The notes under the pieces: generated by a model
Told to the model about the DNA's origin: nothing
What the model saw: the letters and a program-made list of their open reading frames with translations, nothing else
The model's database searches: none
Shown: one piece after another, positions 11,400 to 23,169 of the stretch
Numbering within the stretch: position 1 is the stretch's first letter
Layout: the number at the start of each line of letters is the position of its first letter
Assembly: GCA_002261195.1 (NCBI GenBank)
Contig: MVBO01000001.1
Coordinates: 777,647-841,646 of the forward strand
DNA length: 64,000 nucleotides
Direction: 5' to 3'
Source of the DNA: Bifiguratus adelaidae
Lineage: Eukaryota; Mucoromycota; Endogonomycetes; Endogonales
Position numbers and translations under genes: made by a program

Positions 11400-14247
11400 T
11401 CAGTCTACAGAGAGCGAATGATCTAGGGCTGCCATGGAGGTATCCATGAGCTTTTGAATGTGAGCAAGATCATCATGGCTGGCTAATTGTTTCAATTGTG
11501 CAGCATTGTGTTTGTCGCGTGTCAACAGGCCCATGAGTAGGGCAAGATAGCCGGTGATCATACCTTGGGTGTGCTCTTGGTCATTTGCGTCTTGGGCGTT
11601 GGCAACGTGGCGCTGGAAGGTGGATAGCAGGATGGCAAGACCACTCTTTTGATGGTCGCAATGGCACCACAATGCACATTGGGCTTGCCGAGGGCAAGTG
11701 TCGTTTGTTCCACAGGCACTCAGGGTTGCTCGGTTATCGGCATCTTCTTCGACCACATTGATCAATAGTCCAATGCAAAGCAAGAGAACATCGGCTTGCG
11801 GATCTGTGCTATCTGATCCTGTGCCTTCCGGCACGGGAAATTGCTTGGCGTCGCTCGCAACAAGTGTACCTAAAATGGTGGATAGAGCGCCTGGTAACGC
11901 GCAGAATCCCCGGTAACCGGGTGCATTGGCATGCGTCAGGTTGACGAGCACCTTAAGACTTGCCATTAAACAATCTAGGGCTGCTTTTGATGAGGTTGAC
12001 GTTCATCTATCCATCGACCATACTGTTTACCTTTTGAAGGTTGTTTTCGGGTATCAAGGGCAGCGACTGTAGCGTGGGTTAGCCTGCGTTGTGCGAGTGC
12101 CATCCATCATCACCTCACCTTGACTTTGCCGAGCAATGTTGAGGAGTAGAGCAAGTGCTTCGTCATTTCGGATCATAAGCGTGACATTGAGAGAATGTTG
12201 AAATGAAAGCGCTTCCAAGAGGGACAGAAGGCATTCTGAGGTAGACCACAACGACGACGCGATACCGGATTGATCATCAAACATACATTTGAGAGTCGAA
12301 AGCACAACTTCAATGCCTCCAACTTGGCCTACTGCGTCTTTGACTTGCTGATCAAACCGTGTGCGATGATGGAATACGCGAGAGAGAGCAACGAGCGTCA
12401 AGCCCTGTATACCCTGATCTTCACCAGCAAAAGATGCAACCGCGTCAACTTGCTTTAAAAATGTCTTGACGTCCTCTAAAGCAGCGCGCTCAGATTTTCT
12501 GAGCGGGACTGTAGCCCTGCCTTGCGCCTTCAAAAGGTCTGGTGTCACATTGCAAGTGGACATCAAGGTCGTTGTGAAAGTTTCTTCCATATACAGCACC
12601 TCTGTATCACGACTGTTGCCAGCAAGGATAAGAACAAAACCTACGAGAACAATCTTGACCAGCTACGGAGTGGGTGAGCTTCAAGATCATTCTAGAGCAG
12701 TGAACCTACTCCATCTTCAATCGCTGCAAGCGCATGCCAGAATTTGGAGATATAACCATAGCTCCGGGCTTTAGCGACAAAGGATGAAGAAAGCAAGCGA
12801 TGAGCGAGATCAAGAGCACTAGCCAAACATGTTCAGTAGGGGGGTCTTGGTTCCGCAGACATGAGGATACCTTGTACGCTGGACATTCACCGGCAATTTT
12901 GGAGAAAAACCTTCCAGGATATACTCGACTTCCTCGGCAAATCGTCGATACTCGCCACTATCCAGGAGCTCCCGTTTGCTCTTGATATGCTAGACCTGTA
13001 TAAGCCAAAACGCTTTCTCGCCAAAACTGCTTTACCTTTTCCTCGGAAGTAGGAGAGTTATCTCGCTTGGCATCATTGTGTAACTCTGTTCGCCGATCCT
13101 CTTCTCGAAGACTCGTCCCATCACGATCCGACATCTCATGTTCGATGGTAAGCAGGTGTTGAGAAAAGAGATCGCTCGAGGCCGTCTCATCGGCCTTTGG
13201 AAACTGCGTTCTCGAATAAGTGCGGGATAAGGGGCTCGCTGTCGGACGCTTATACGTTGACATTTGAAGCCTGCTTAGCTCCTCAAATTTGGCCTTGACG
13301 TCTTCCGGATCCAAGACATCCTCAATCTCGGCGTCCATCTCTTGGCTTTCCTGCAATTTGGCCATAAAGTTCTTGCGGCTCGCGATAGGTTCGATCACTA
13401 TTGCGGTTTCGCTGGATGACACCGAACGTCCAAAGGCACTTTTGCTTCGGCTAGGGGATTGCAGAAGCACGCGCTCGCGGGTAGGATGTGATCGCGTCCC
13501 ATTGTGTGACGCAAGTCCATCGTTTTCCCCTTCGTCAGTCCAGGTGGACGCGTCAATGGAATCGTTTTCAGGTGTGAAAGACGGCGTCTGAAGTTTTGAG
13601 ACAAGATTGAGGCGTTTACGTGGTGATGACGGGAGGTACGAAGCGACAGGTGATGATTCATAGGATGTGTCGTCTCGATCCTCAAACAGTATCGAAGATC
13701 TATTGTCCGTGAGGTCCGAGATGGCCTTCCGTAGGCGCCGACCATGGGGAGAGGGAGACGTTGCTTGAAGCTTCCGAGACCTCTTGCCTTTCGCCGATGG
13801 TGAGGATGGTATTGGAGAGGTTTGTGAGCTTGGTTCCGGTCGCTTTGTGGGTGAGATTGGGAGGGGAGAAGATTGAGTATTGAGCGCATAGACGGAAGGA
13901 CTATGCGGACTCGTGTCAAACGACGCCGAACGCGTCAACCCACTTCGCCTTGACGGCGATCGCAAGGCCATATCCGCCGCATGTTCAAGCGAGCTCTTTC
14001 TACGCGGTACTAAGAGCGAGCTCGTCGCCTTTACCGCCGTATCCGTCCTTTGCTCCTCTTTGCCAAGTCGGCGCCTCTTGCTCCCATAAACGCGAGTGGC
14101 TGTGGTTGATCGCGTAAGAATCGAGTTGTTCGTTGTGTGATGAGGAGCAGACTGACCCGTCATATCCACAATAGGGATATGCTCGTGTGCCTGCGCGTGT
14201 GCTACACGCGCATTGCCCGATAGGGTCCTCTCTTCCTTGACATCCAT
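11400..14247 (-). CDS. Wings apart-like (WAPL) cohesin-release protein
   Basis: Nuclear protein of the WAPL/Rad61/Wpl1 family, which removes cohesin from chromosomes. The first 430 residues are Ser/Pro/Arg-rich and disordered, with many SP and TP sites, as in other fungal WAPLs. The conserved domain begins with EEVEYILEGFSPKLPVN and continues in small exons (ALDLAHRLLSSSFVAKARSY) to helical-repeat segments such as GIEVVLSTLKCMFDDQSG, LLLCIGLLINVVEEDADNR and MITGYLALLMGLLTRDKHN near the C terminus. The stop is at 11400-11402. The start used is ATG 14247, first in the long 5' exon (MDVKEERTLSG); a further upstream exon is possible. The gene is divergent from the broken laccase-like gene, 290 nt away. 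Confidence 0.85.
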
Positions 14248-14486
14248 CGGACCCAAAGAAAGCCTAGCCTGGATGCTTCATCCACAACTAGTCCAAAGAG
14301 AGTCAGATTTGCTGTTTCAGGGCAACCCAAGGTGAGACAAGCACGCTGATCATGAAGGGCCTTATAGCGATCGGGCAGATCCTACGAACCTTATCTAGAC
14401 ACGGAATGCCTTCATTGGGAAACTATGGATGGAAAAGGACACTCAGGCAATTACTGGTAACACATTGGACCCTCCAGAAGGTTGCA

Positions 14487-14497
14487 AGGTGTAGATA
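14487..14497 (+). promoter_or_regulatory. Possible TATA element before laccase-like gene
   Basis: agatataagga lies about 50 nt upstream of ATG 14541. Position and sequence fit a TATA-type core promoter for the decayed oxidase; no experimental support. Confidence 0.35.
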
Positions 14498-14540
14498 TAA
14501 GGAAGGATAGCATGCGAAGGGGAAGCTATTGATCATCCAC

Positions 14541-16532
14541 ATGGTTTGGGCTAGAGTGGGTGTGTTGGCAACTTTGCTGGCGACAGCATGCGCGGCTATT
14601 CAAGAGTATACGTTTACGGTGAGCGAGGCGACGATTACTCCCGGTGAGTGGAATATTCTATTTCTTGTTTACTTCTCAGACTGATCGGAACGATGTAGAT
14701 GATTATGCAAGACCGGGTGCACTGATTGTCAATGGCCAATACCCCGGTCCAAAGATTGAAGTGAATACGGGCGACATTGTGAGGGTGACGGTGAACAACA
14801 ATTTGACGGTGCCAACGGGTATTCACTGGCATGGTATGCATCAAAGAGGGACACCGTGATTGGATGGTACACCTGGTTAGACCCAATGTCCCATCCCCGC
14901 CGGAGGCTCGTATACGTATGAATTCTCCACTGAAGGCCAATCGGGAACTTACTGGTGGTAAGAATGGGCGCTGATCTGAATTGAAGCCGTGTGGCTAAAA
15001 CATCAATGTACCTAGGCATTCCCATTACATGTCGCAATATGTGGATGGTATATTGGGTCCTCTTATCATTCATAATGCCACGGCAGAGAGCCAGGTGCTG
15101 CCGTACGACGAGGAACTCGTCATTTCTTTGAGTGACTGGTAAGTTCGTTTATAACCGATCAAGCTAACACGATTGCAGGTATCATACACCCGCGCCGAGT
15201 CTGGTCACCCATTACTTATCGCGTTCTAGCAAAGGCGAAGAGGTACGTAGGCACCACGTGCTTGCTTTCCCGTGCTGATCGATTCATCACATAGCCTACT
15301 CCTGACAACGCCTTAATCAATGGCAAGATGAACAATGGTTGCAAGCTCTACGTACCTCCAGGTATACACTCTTTTCCTCGTCAACTCCAGTCCTGACTTG
15401 CGTATTGACATTGGATCATTAGGAACGAGCTGCAATCCCAATGCTACGCTCTCTGAGTTTACCTTTGTTCCTGGTAAAAAGTACCGTCTCCGGCTCATCA
15501 ACACGAGGTAACCTAGGTCGGCATTACAAGATATCGCATCGTTCTCACCAAGACTCTAGTGCTTTTGCCAACTTTCACTTTTCTATTGACAACCATACCT
15601 TGACAGTTATTGAGGCTGATGGTACGGATATCAAGCCGCTAACCGTGGATCGCATCCCGATCAATGTCGCTCAACGTTATTCTGTTGTGGTGAAAGCCAA
15701 TCAAAAGCCGCAAGGCTACTACATGCGTGCTCAAATAGACATTCCCTGCGCAGCCGGAGGCGATGTGGGCAAACCGGCCGTCTCCCTGGCGACTGCGCTC
15801 GTCAATTATCAAGGTGGCGCCAACACCTTCAATGGCTCCGTGAACAAAAAAGACCACCTGATTGATTGTCAGGATCTGGACTATAAAGTTCTGAGACCCT
15901 ATTACGCGCAAAACCCGCCGAGCCACCCTTCGCAACTTGTCACGCTTAATTTCGGCTTCCAACTCGATCCCAACACAGCCATCAAGTATGGTGAGTACCG
16001 TATCAACAAGACATTTCCCATTAACATTTTTGCATAGCTTACATCAACAATCAAACCTACATGGCCAACTTTACCAATCCCACCCTGCTCAACATTTGGA
16101 GCAACCAACTCCAACTGAGCGGTGACCAATACATCATCAACATCAACAACGCTCAATGGGTGGACTTGCTCCTCACCAACAATGATGCCAGTGAACATCC
16201 CTTTTCATTTCCACGGCCACACATTTTACGTTTTGGGGTGGGGCAACAGTACCTGGGATCCCTCCAGCTCCCCGGCGACACTCAACTTCAAGAACCCCCT
16301 TCGTCGCGACACTTCCACCATTCCACCTACTGGATGGACCTACCTTCGTTTCTTGACCGATAACCCCGGGGTATGGGCTCTGCATTGTCATATTCAGGGG
16401 CAGATGGAAGCTGGTCTTTCGGTCCAAATCGTGGAGAATCCCGCTGCCATTCGACGGTTACCTATACCCGCTGATAATCTTGCCTTGTGTTCTTATCCTT
16501 ACAAACAAGTCACTAAACGGCATCATCCATAA
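14541..16532 (+). pseudogene. Laccase-like multicopper oxidase, decayed
   Basis: Secreted three-cupredoxin multicopper oxidase (laccase/Fet3-like) in origin. A signal peptide (VGVLATLLATACA) is followed by copper site 1 HWHG, site 2 HSHY, site 3 HPF-HFHGH and site 4 HCHI. Introns are well formed and sit between well-conserved exons. Several changes would block function. TGA at 14857-14859 replaces the Trp of the usual GTPWLDG, and TAG at 14878-14880 lies where GVTQ or GLTQ is expected. One extra T in the run 16202-16205 shifts frame inside HPFHFHGH. In site 4 the expected WH is GQ (CAG at 16401-16403), which removes a type-1 copper His. An intron cannot remove the two stops without breaking frame. 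The rest is well conserved, so the loss looks recent. Sequencing error could explain the single T but hardly all changes. Confidence 0.8.
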
Positions 16533-16577
16533 GGGTTTATCTATTGATAGGGGTTGTACGATACAATAAAGAGGGGG

Positions 16578-18271
16578 TTATCCATGGTGTGCAGAGAATG
16601 AAAGGTTCATGCCGTTCTTGGGTGTCACAAGAAGGACCCAGATGGCTTCCAACGTCGTGTTGGCACTCGGACGGATAACAACTCTTTCTATAATCATAGC
16701 TAACAAGACACGCATCTCGATCAAGGCCAGATTGCGGCCAAGGCAGGCGTGAGCGCCGAGAGCAAAAGACAACTCTGGAAGCGCGGCTTCAGTTTTGGTG
16801 GTCATGTCAGAGACGTCGCCGGTCAGTTCTTGGAACACAGAGTCTTCAGAGAGGGCCCATCGTTCGGGCTTAAAGGCTTCCGGATCCGGAAAATACTCTG
16901 GATCGCGCGCAATGCCGTAATAGTTGCCAATCAAGTCCGTTCCGGCTGGAATGGGAATACCCGCAATGACCGAATCCTTGACGCAGGTTAGCAAGCCACC
17001 TGGCGCTACCGCGTGGAGACGAAGGTTCTCTCGAATGACACAGGTCGCGAATTTGAGTTGATTAAAGTCCGAGATACAGAGCTTTGACCAATCGATGGGA
17101 GAGGGTCCAAAGGCTCGATGAATTTCATCGACCAGACTCTCCTGCAATTTAGGGTCTTGCGCGAGGTGGCCGAGTAGAAACGTAAACGTGTGAGCAGTCG
17201 TATCGTGGCCGGCTTGCATCAACATGATCTATTCCTTGCTCAGTGTATCTAAGTTAACATATCCTCCTTGCTGACGGAGGTTATGGGTGATGGTCGTGAA
17301 GCCTAGGCGCTCAATGTCCGCGGCAGACAGTAGAGTCGATTTCTCGATGGCCTTGTTGATAAAGCTCTGAAGTTTGCCGCGAACAGCATCGACATTTCTT
17401 TGCGCCCACTTTGTGCTTTTGATGACGGGAAGCAGAAGCTGTGGTGTCTGTGATTTGGCCTGAAGCTTCAAGAAGCTTCAAGAGTATTGACTAGGCACAT
17501 GTCAGTCATGTGCTTGCGTAAAGCGGACATCAACAGCAACCAACGTACCGACATGTTGCGTGCACCACCCTCGCCAAGATCGCTCACGTCCAGCTCGGCA
17601 GTAGGATATCCAAACAGGTACAAGCAAATGACATCAAGCGTCAAGAGTCCAGTCTCCTTATCCACATCCATCTCTTTGCCGCTTTCAGCAAGCGTAAGCA
17701 TAGCGTCCGCGTTCCGAGCAGCCAGATCCTTCAGATGCGGAAAGATCGCCGGATTGACCGCTCGAGGTTGGAAATAAGGCACCAAAGCCTTTCGACGCCA
17801 TTTCCATTCGTCTCCTCGAGCCGACAACACATTGGGACCATTAGTCATGTTGTCTGTGATGGCAGAGAAGGCATGGCTTCGTTCCATTCAATGGCCTGGC
17901 TGATAGTGTCGCTGACCCTGTACAAAAGCTTCTCGGAGCGCCTTCACATCGTTGATGTACAAAACTCGCCTTCCAAAGATATCGACCTTGCCAAAGGGAT
18001 GGTACTTTGGGTCCTTGGGCCATCTCCACCAGCGTACGAAGCTGGGGTATGCCATAAAAGAGCGACAAGATGGGTGCGAGATACGTCTTGTACTTTGGTA
18101 TAGCATCAAACTCCTTGTACTTTTGCCCTTTTTGACGAGCGCAAGCAACAAGTAGGCGATGGCTAATGCTCCCGCCGTCGGTAGAACCACTTGACGCCGA
18201 GCCAGCGCGCTCAACGAGTCAGACAACTCAAGAGGAGAGCGGAACACAGGCGTTTTTTTGTCACACTCCAT
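16578..18271 (-). pseudogene. Cytochrome P450, probably decayed
   Basis: Microsomal P450 monooxygenase in origin. An N-terminal membrane anchor (LPTAGALAIAYLLLALV) is followed by the C-helix text DEWKWRRKAL, the I-helix AGHDTT, the K-helix ExxR (RENLR), PERW, and the heme loop FALGAHACLGR with the Cys ligand. Thus all core motifs are present. However TGA at 17890-17888 and TAG at 17231-17229 lie in frame, the second directly before IMLMQAGHDTT. The N-terminal part also seems to change frame near 18090-18120. A 10-bp tandem repeat at 17462-17481 lies at an exon start; use of the second copy's AG as acceptor would keep frame there. I found no intron that removes both stops. The oxidase on the other strand, 46 nt away tail to tail, is also broken. 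Substrate is unknown. Confidence 0.7.
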
Positions 18272-18891
18272 ATGAGCGAGAAAGGACATACACCGCACCA
18301 GCTGTCTAAAGGTCTAACTTACGTCCAGAAGGTGCCGCCGTTTCTCCAAAAGCTTAAGCAGAGCTCGGGATACCAGTCTAACGAAGATCGCCTACAGCAA
18401 AAGTTTCAGCGTCACGAGGAGGAGGATTCCGACGAGGATGAGTTTGCGGGTGCTCAAGTGGTCATGGGAAAGGACGGGCGTGTACTGGATGAAGAGGAAG
18501 TCAAAGCATTGAAAGAAGGTCGCGAGATCCCGGAAAAGAAAGGTGAGTGAGCCAGAAGAGACGCGTAAGGACTTTTGATTGACTTAGGATCCGTTACATA
18601 GACGCAAGTGATGACGAGGCGCCAGCGATCGATGAAGGCGGGAAGCCTCTCTTTCGACGAAAGACGACGTCATCAAAGGAAACAGGAAGCAAAGCCATCA
18701 TTGGCAGCAAGGGAAGCAAACGAAAACACGCCTCAGATCAGACATCCAATGATGTATCGCCAACGAACGATCAAGCCGATCAAGCCAATGCTAAGCCCAG
18801 TGATACATCTGGATCCGGAACCAAGTCTAAAAAGAAGGCCAAGAAGGATGCCAAAAAGGCTGGACTCCTGTCGTTCGATCACGAGGCGTAA
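18272..18891 (+). CDS. DUF4604 (KIAA1143-like) protein
   Basis: Small acidic and lysine-rich protein with the DUF4604 pattern: LTYVQKVPPFLQKLKQSSGY at the N terminus, then a charged stretch (EEEDSDEDEFAGAQVVMG, DGRVLDEEEVKALKEGREI), and a Lys-rich tail ending LLSFDHEA. One intron, 18543-18601, has phase 1 and joins KK to DASDDEAPA. Function is not established for the family; the composition suggests a nuclear protein. The ATG directly abuts the most upstream ATG of the divergent P450 (18271-18269), so the two genes share a promoter zone or one start is wrong. Confidence 0.8.
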
Positions 18892-19199
18892 GGGACCTGC
18901 ATGAGCGGGCAGGGTCTCCGCGGGGCAGGAAGGCGTATAGAGAAAGAATGTTCATATTTGGGTGACTGAGTGCGTACAGGATGGAACAGGATGGACCAAT
19001 TTGGCATCACATGCCCATCGGTCGGTCTTTGGAACAACTTGGAAGACTATATTTACCATGTCACACATGAGATCCCCAAGCCGACGCAGCCGATCCAGAT
19101 CACGGGAGGCGCAAGGATGCCTAACGCGCATACGTTTCATCCCAATGCTTGTTTATTTCTGTATCACTGCATTCAAATTCACACACATGCACACAGCCA

Positions 19200-19885
19200 T
19201 CATTGGCATCCAGTAGGAGATTTGGCGGTATGGCCCAACGCAACGCCTCCAAGGCCAATGAAGACATTTTGGAGAGAGTCGGGATATAAGCCTCTACCCT
19301 TCAAGCTCTTGCCAGTGGTGATGAGCGCAGACGAATCAAAAGTGAGACCATTGCTTTCATTGGCAGATTTGTCTCCACCGTAAGCCCAGATGGCACCTTG
19401 ACGCTTGTCGCGGAACCAAGCAAATGCAGAGCCTTGCTTGATCGGTTGGGAAAAGGAGGGGCAAGGAGCAGCGATCAATTGATTGCCCTTGGTCAGGCTA
19501 AGGCAGTGTTCAGTGCCAGTGATGCGAATGTAACCTGTTCATGATTATTGTTAAGATCCGCAGCATTGCATGTCTTGTACGCCTTACCCATATTAATTTC
19601 ATTGTCGTGCTTGCCGTTGAAGTCCCATTGGTTGGCGACAGCAATGAATTCACCAGCGAGGACACCGCTATGGCCCTTGGCAGGCAAGGTTTGCGCACCC
19701 TTGCAAGCAACACCGGCAGTCACCAAGCTCACTTGAGAACCATGCGTAGCACCCGCTTTGAGGAAGGTCGTCCTTGGACGAGGGATACTGTTCTGGTACA
19801 CGTAAATGGTACCTTCGTGAATGACCTGACTAGCCTCCACAGACACCAGAGCCAAGAGAGCAGCAGCAAAACCAAAGATCTTCAT
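19200..19885 (-). CDS. Secreted protein of unknown function
   Basis: About 210 residues. The N terminus MKIFGFAAALLALVSVEA is a clear signal peptide. One 53-nt intron, 19535-19587 (donor gtaagg, acceptor acag), joins NEINM to GYIRITGTEHCLSLTKGN and gives one open frame to the stop at 19200; unspliced, the frame looks broken. The mature protein has paired cysteines (ACKG, HCLS, APCPS, GCQ) and a WDF...WAYGG pattern that recalls small secreted beta-rich proteins. I recognise no named domain. Residues such as CLSLTKGNQLIAAPC and W spacing loosely recall a beta-trefoil, but this is not strong enough for a call. The downstream plus-strand frame at 18970-19383 is treated as a shadow. Confidence 0.7.
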
Positions 19886-21035
19886 GTTGATGGGCTCAAT
19901 GCCGTTTTACGCACCGTTACTTATACCTTTGAGATGTTCCATAATGAGAGAGTTATTTTCGGAATAAATCACATTTGTTTTTCAACGGACCCTTGATATA
20001 TTCTTCGAGACCCAAGAATAACAACGCCTAAATGCAACGCGTATCAGGAGGAAATGCGTTACACACACATCCGTAGTAGTGGATGTAGCGTGGGGTTCTG
20101 GCCGAAAGCAGTTACCCACTAAACACGCCCAATGTTTACCAACGCCGGTCGCCAATTGAGAACCCGTTGGGAGTGAATGGTGATAGAGAGTCGAGCGATA
20201 TGCCGCAATCCACATCGCCTTGAGAGTTATGGATTTGGACTCTGCGGTTCGGAAACGGGGTCCGGCGCGCCGAAGGATCCTGATAGCTTCGACTTCATCG
20301 ACCCAAGCAGTCAGCTCAAAGCTATCAAGGCGAATTGGTGGATCGTCAAAACACGACTCCCCACACTCACCTGGGGATTCGATCCGTCTGGCTTCCATCC
20401 TGCACATCCTATACTCCCTATTGCGTAAATCAACTCTCTATCCATTGTTGTTCCTCATTTGACATGATGAATGACCACATATCTAGGGAGAGTATTGTCA
20501 TCTCATTCAGAGGCCGAATGTAATTCACGGGATATCTTGCCTTTCTCTTTTGAACTGCTTGACTGCTCCAACAATGCCTTCCTCACCATAGTACCTACTT
20601 TGCCAACAAGATAGAATCTTCGGCCACCCGAGAGTATGTTGATTTCAATGTCCCGGCGGGAGACGCCGATGAGGGATTAAGATAGGTCCAAATGGCAGAG
20701 CACAGACAGTTCAGCATACACGCCTTGAGCGATGTCCAAGTGCAATCAACACGTTGATGGACCTGCGGAATGTCACATGAGCTCTGAAACGTTTCCGCCA
20801 GGGTTATCGCTCTAAACAGCAATAGGCATATTTCAGATAGGGTTGGAATATAAAAACACCCATGTGTGGTGATGTGCTTTAGTAAACCCCGGTAACTAAC
20901 TTAGGTACGAATTTGATCAAATTGGGTTCATTTTCGTACCTTTCATTCATTTTAATCGAATGACGTCAAGTTTGAGCATTTCAATTCACGGATGATCTCG
21001 TCCCTTGTGCCTCCTCTTCTCAATCGCCCTTTACC
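19886..21035. other. Divergent intergenic region (1.15 kb)
   Basis: Between the secreted-protein gene and the SNG1-like gene. A plus-strand frame at 20177-20428 has protein-like composition (KANWWIVKTRLPTLTWGFDP) but matches no family I know and lacks supporting exons, so it is not called. A TATA-like element lies near 20850. Confidence 0.45.
20849..20858 (+). promoter_or_regulatory. Possible TATA element upstream of SNG1-like gene
   Basis: atataaaaac lies about 180 nt upstream of ATG 21036. It fits a TATA core promoter with a longish leader; the assignment is by sequence only. Confidence 0.3.
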
Positions 21036-22728
21036 ATGAGCAAGGTGAAGCCAGACGAGGGCGAAATAGAAAAATTCGGGAATCGATGGTTGAAGGATGA
21101 TCGGCACTTGCCGGGCTTTTGGAGCTATGAATTCCGCAAAACGCGCTGGCAAGTATTCAAATCGATCCTGATTGTCTGTAAGTTGTGATATTCTGCGGAT
21201 CGAGCACTGTAAGAGTAAAAGGTTGACTGATCTGATGTCTGCTAGTTGCTTTGATTGCCTTTGCAATCTTTGGGATCCTATCGATCTACTGGGGAGCCGT
21301 GTATTACCTAAATCTCAAAGGCATCAACATCTGGGTCGTCGACTTTGATCAAAATCTTGTCGGGGGTCCTCAGATGACAGCGGCAGTAGAGCAAGCCAAT
21401 ATTCAGCCATTTTCGCTCTATTATGAACTCAGACCTGCGTCCGATTTTCCGAATGGACCTGATGACATCAAGGACGCAATACACAATGAGAAATGCTGGG
21501 GCGCTTGGATCATTAACGCAAACGCCACCACGCTATGGCAACAAGCTGTGGCCCAAGGCAATGCGACTTACGATCCCAAAGGTGCCATGTTCATCATCTT
21601 CGAGGAAGCCCGATTACAGCTGTTTGTGGATGAATTCATCTCGCCACAATTGACAAAACTTGCTCGGCAGTATTCGGCACAGGTCAGCAGGCAATTGACA
21701 TTGTCCTACTTGTCTGCCAATAGCAGCAATGCCGGAGCCCTCACTACGGCGTTGAAAGCACCTCAAGCTCTCAGTGGGGGCATTGAGTTTACCACTTTTA
21801 ACCTCATACCTTTCGACATTAACGCGGCATTTGCCACCATTCAAGTGGGTCTCATCTAGTAAGTAGCATTAACCGCCGGAAAAACAACGGTTAATCTCTT
21901 GCCGTGTTTCAGTCTCATTATTTTCACCTTCTTTATTGTTAATTTCTTCAAACCGACACAGACGATGGTGATTGGAAAGCTCAATTTGTGGTCCTATGTT
22001 AGCTTCCGGATCATTTTGCCGCTCATTGCATACCTGATTCTCAGCTTGTTTTACACGCTGGTGAATGTTGCCTTCCAAATTCCCTTTGATCGCGTCTATG
22101 GCCGAGGTGGTATTCCATTGTTCTGGGCCCTCAATTATTGTACCATGTAAGTTGACTCTATAATCGGTAAGAAATCCCATATTGATGACTGATCTGTAGG
22201 CTTGCTGTCGGCCTTGCTTTGGAGAACGTAAACAACCTGCTAGGTCAACCATGGATTTCCATATTTTTGATCCTCTGGGTCATAACCAATGTATCCATTG
22301 GTTTCTTTGGCATTTCTGTGCAAGCTACCTTCTACCGCTACGGCTATGGATTCCCATTTTGGCACACGGTGAGTGCCAGCAAGCACATCATTTTCGGCAC
22401 ATACAACCATCTAGGGCTTAACTTTGGTGTATTGCGCGCGTGGGTTGCGCTCAGTCTGATTATATTGCCCTTCGGTATCCTGTGGGATTATCGCAAGACG
22501 GCCAAGTGCAAGTGGAGAGCGGCAAATGCCACCAATGGCGGAGGACAAGCGGATACGTCTGGTGAGAGCGAAAAGACTGTGGACGCAATGGATCCTCGAC
22601 AAGAGCCTGATCAAACGGTCGCCGGAGCAGATTGCCCAATTCACTCTGGTGAACATCAAAGACCGCCCCTGGTAGCAGCTCAGAGTACCTACCAAACTGC
22701 CGCGAGTGAAAGCACACAACTGCCTTGA
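21036..22728 (+). CDS. SNG1-like multispanning membrane protein (DUF3533)
   Basis: Plasma-membrane protein of the family containing yeast Sng1, linked to drug and nitrosoguanidine resistance and membrane lipid asymmetry; the transport role is inferred. The start ATG 21036 gives MSKVKPDEGEIEKFGNRW. After the first intron (21179 to about 21245) comes TM1, LIAFAIFGILSIYWGAVYYL, followed by the family signature VVDFD and a large extracytosolic domain with N-glycosylation sequons. Then four or five more membrane segments follow (LIIFTFFIVNFF, IILPLIAYLILSLFYT, ISIFLILWVITNVSIGFFGI, WVALSLIILPFGILW). Motifs HIIFGTYNHLGLNFGVL are typical of the family. The C-terminal 60 residues are polar and variable. 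Three introns all restore frame. Confidence 0.85.
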
Positions 22729-23169
22729 GTGTCTTGTCTATACCTTTTGTCGACCGTGTATATATCACTCATAGACCATTAATAGCAGTTCTCTGTATGA
22801 AGTTGAAATCGTTGTCATTCAATGTATTCTCCTTATCGTTTACATGGCACATTGCGCACGCTAGATGGCTACCTGCAGATGCATGCTCTTATAGTCACGA
22901 TTGCCCGACAATCAGCGCAAAAAGACAGTGGTCAAGTTAATTACGCCAACTGTGCAACAGATCACTCAGTCACACAAACACGGAGCCTGCCGTAGCTTCC
23001 CATTTGCCTCGAGCCGAGGCGTCATTGTACGACTCCCGCATAGTTTTTAACACCTCGCTGTCAAACCAGCCCCTTAATCATAAATACGCCCAAGTCGCTC
23101 AGTGACACCCACGTTTTTCCCTTGCAACCAGGCGTGAACGTCTGATCGGTGTTGTTGGATTATCGCGCT
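22729..23169. other. Intergenic region, nothing recognised
   Basis: About 440 nt between two plus-strand genes. It holds the 3' end of the SNG1-like gene and the promoter of the next gene. No RNA gene or repeat is visible. Confidence 0.5.

Noticed and set aside
14834-14880. Possible 47-nt intron in the laccase-like gene that would remove both stops
   Set aside because: It would delete the conserved MHQRG...DGTPG block and shift the frame, so the stops are real lesions.
17229-17260. Possible 30-nt intron removing the TAG of the P450
   Set aside because: gttaac to aatag would keep frame but is shorter than any other intron here and would delete conserved helix sequence.
18970-19383. 137-codon plus-strand frame
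   Set aside because: Lies antisense to the spliced secreted-protein gene and has no family resemblance.
19534-19590. Apparent frameshift in the secreted-protein gene
   Set aside because: Resolved as a normal intron with donor gtaagg and acceptor acag, giving one open frame.
19982-20428. Opposed frames of 141 and 83 codons in the SNG1 upstream region
   Set aside because: No recognised motif and no supporting exon, although the plus-strand one has protein-like composition.
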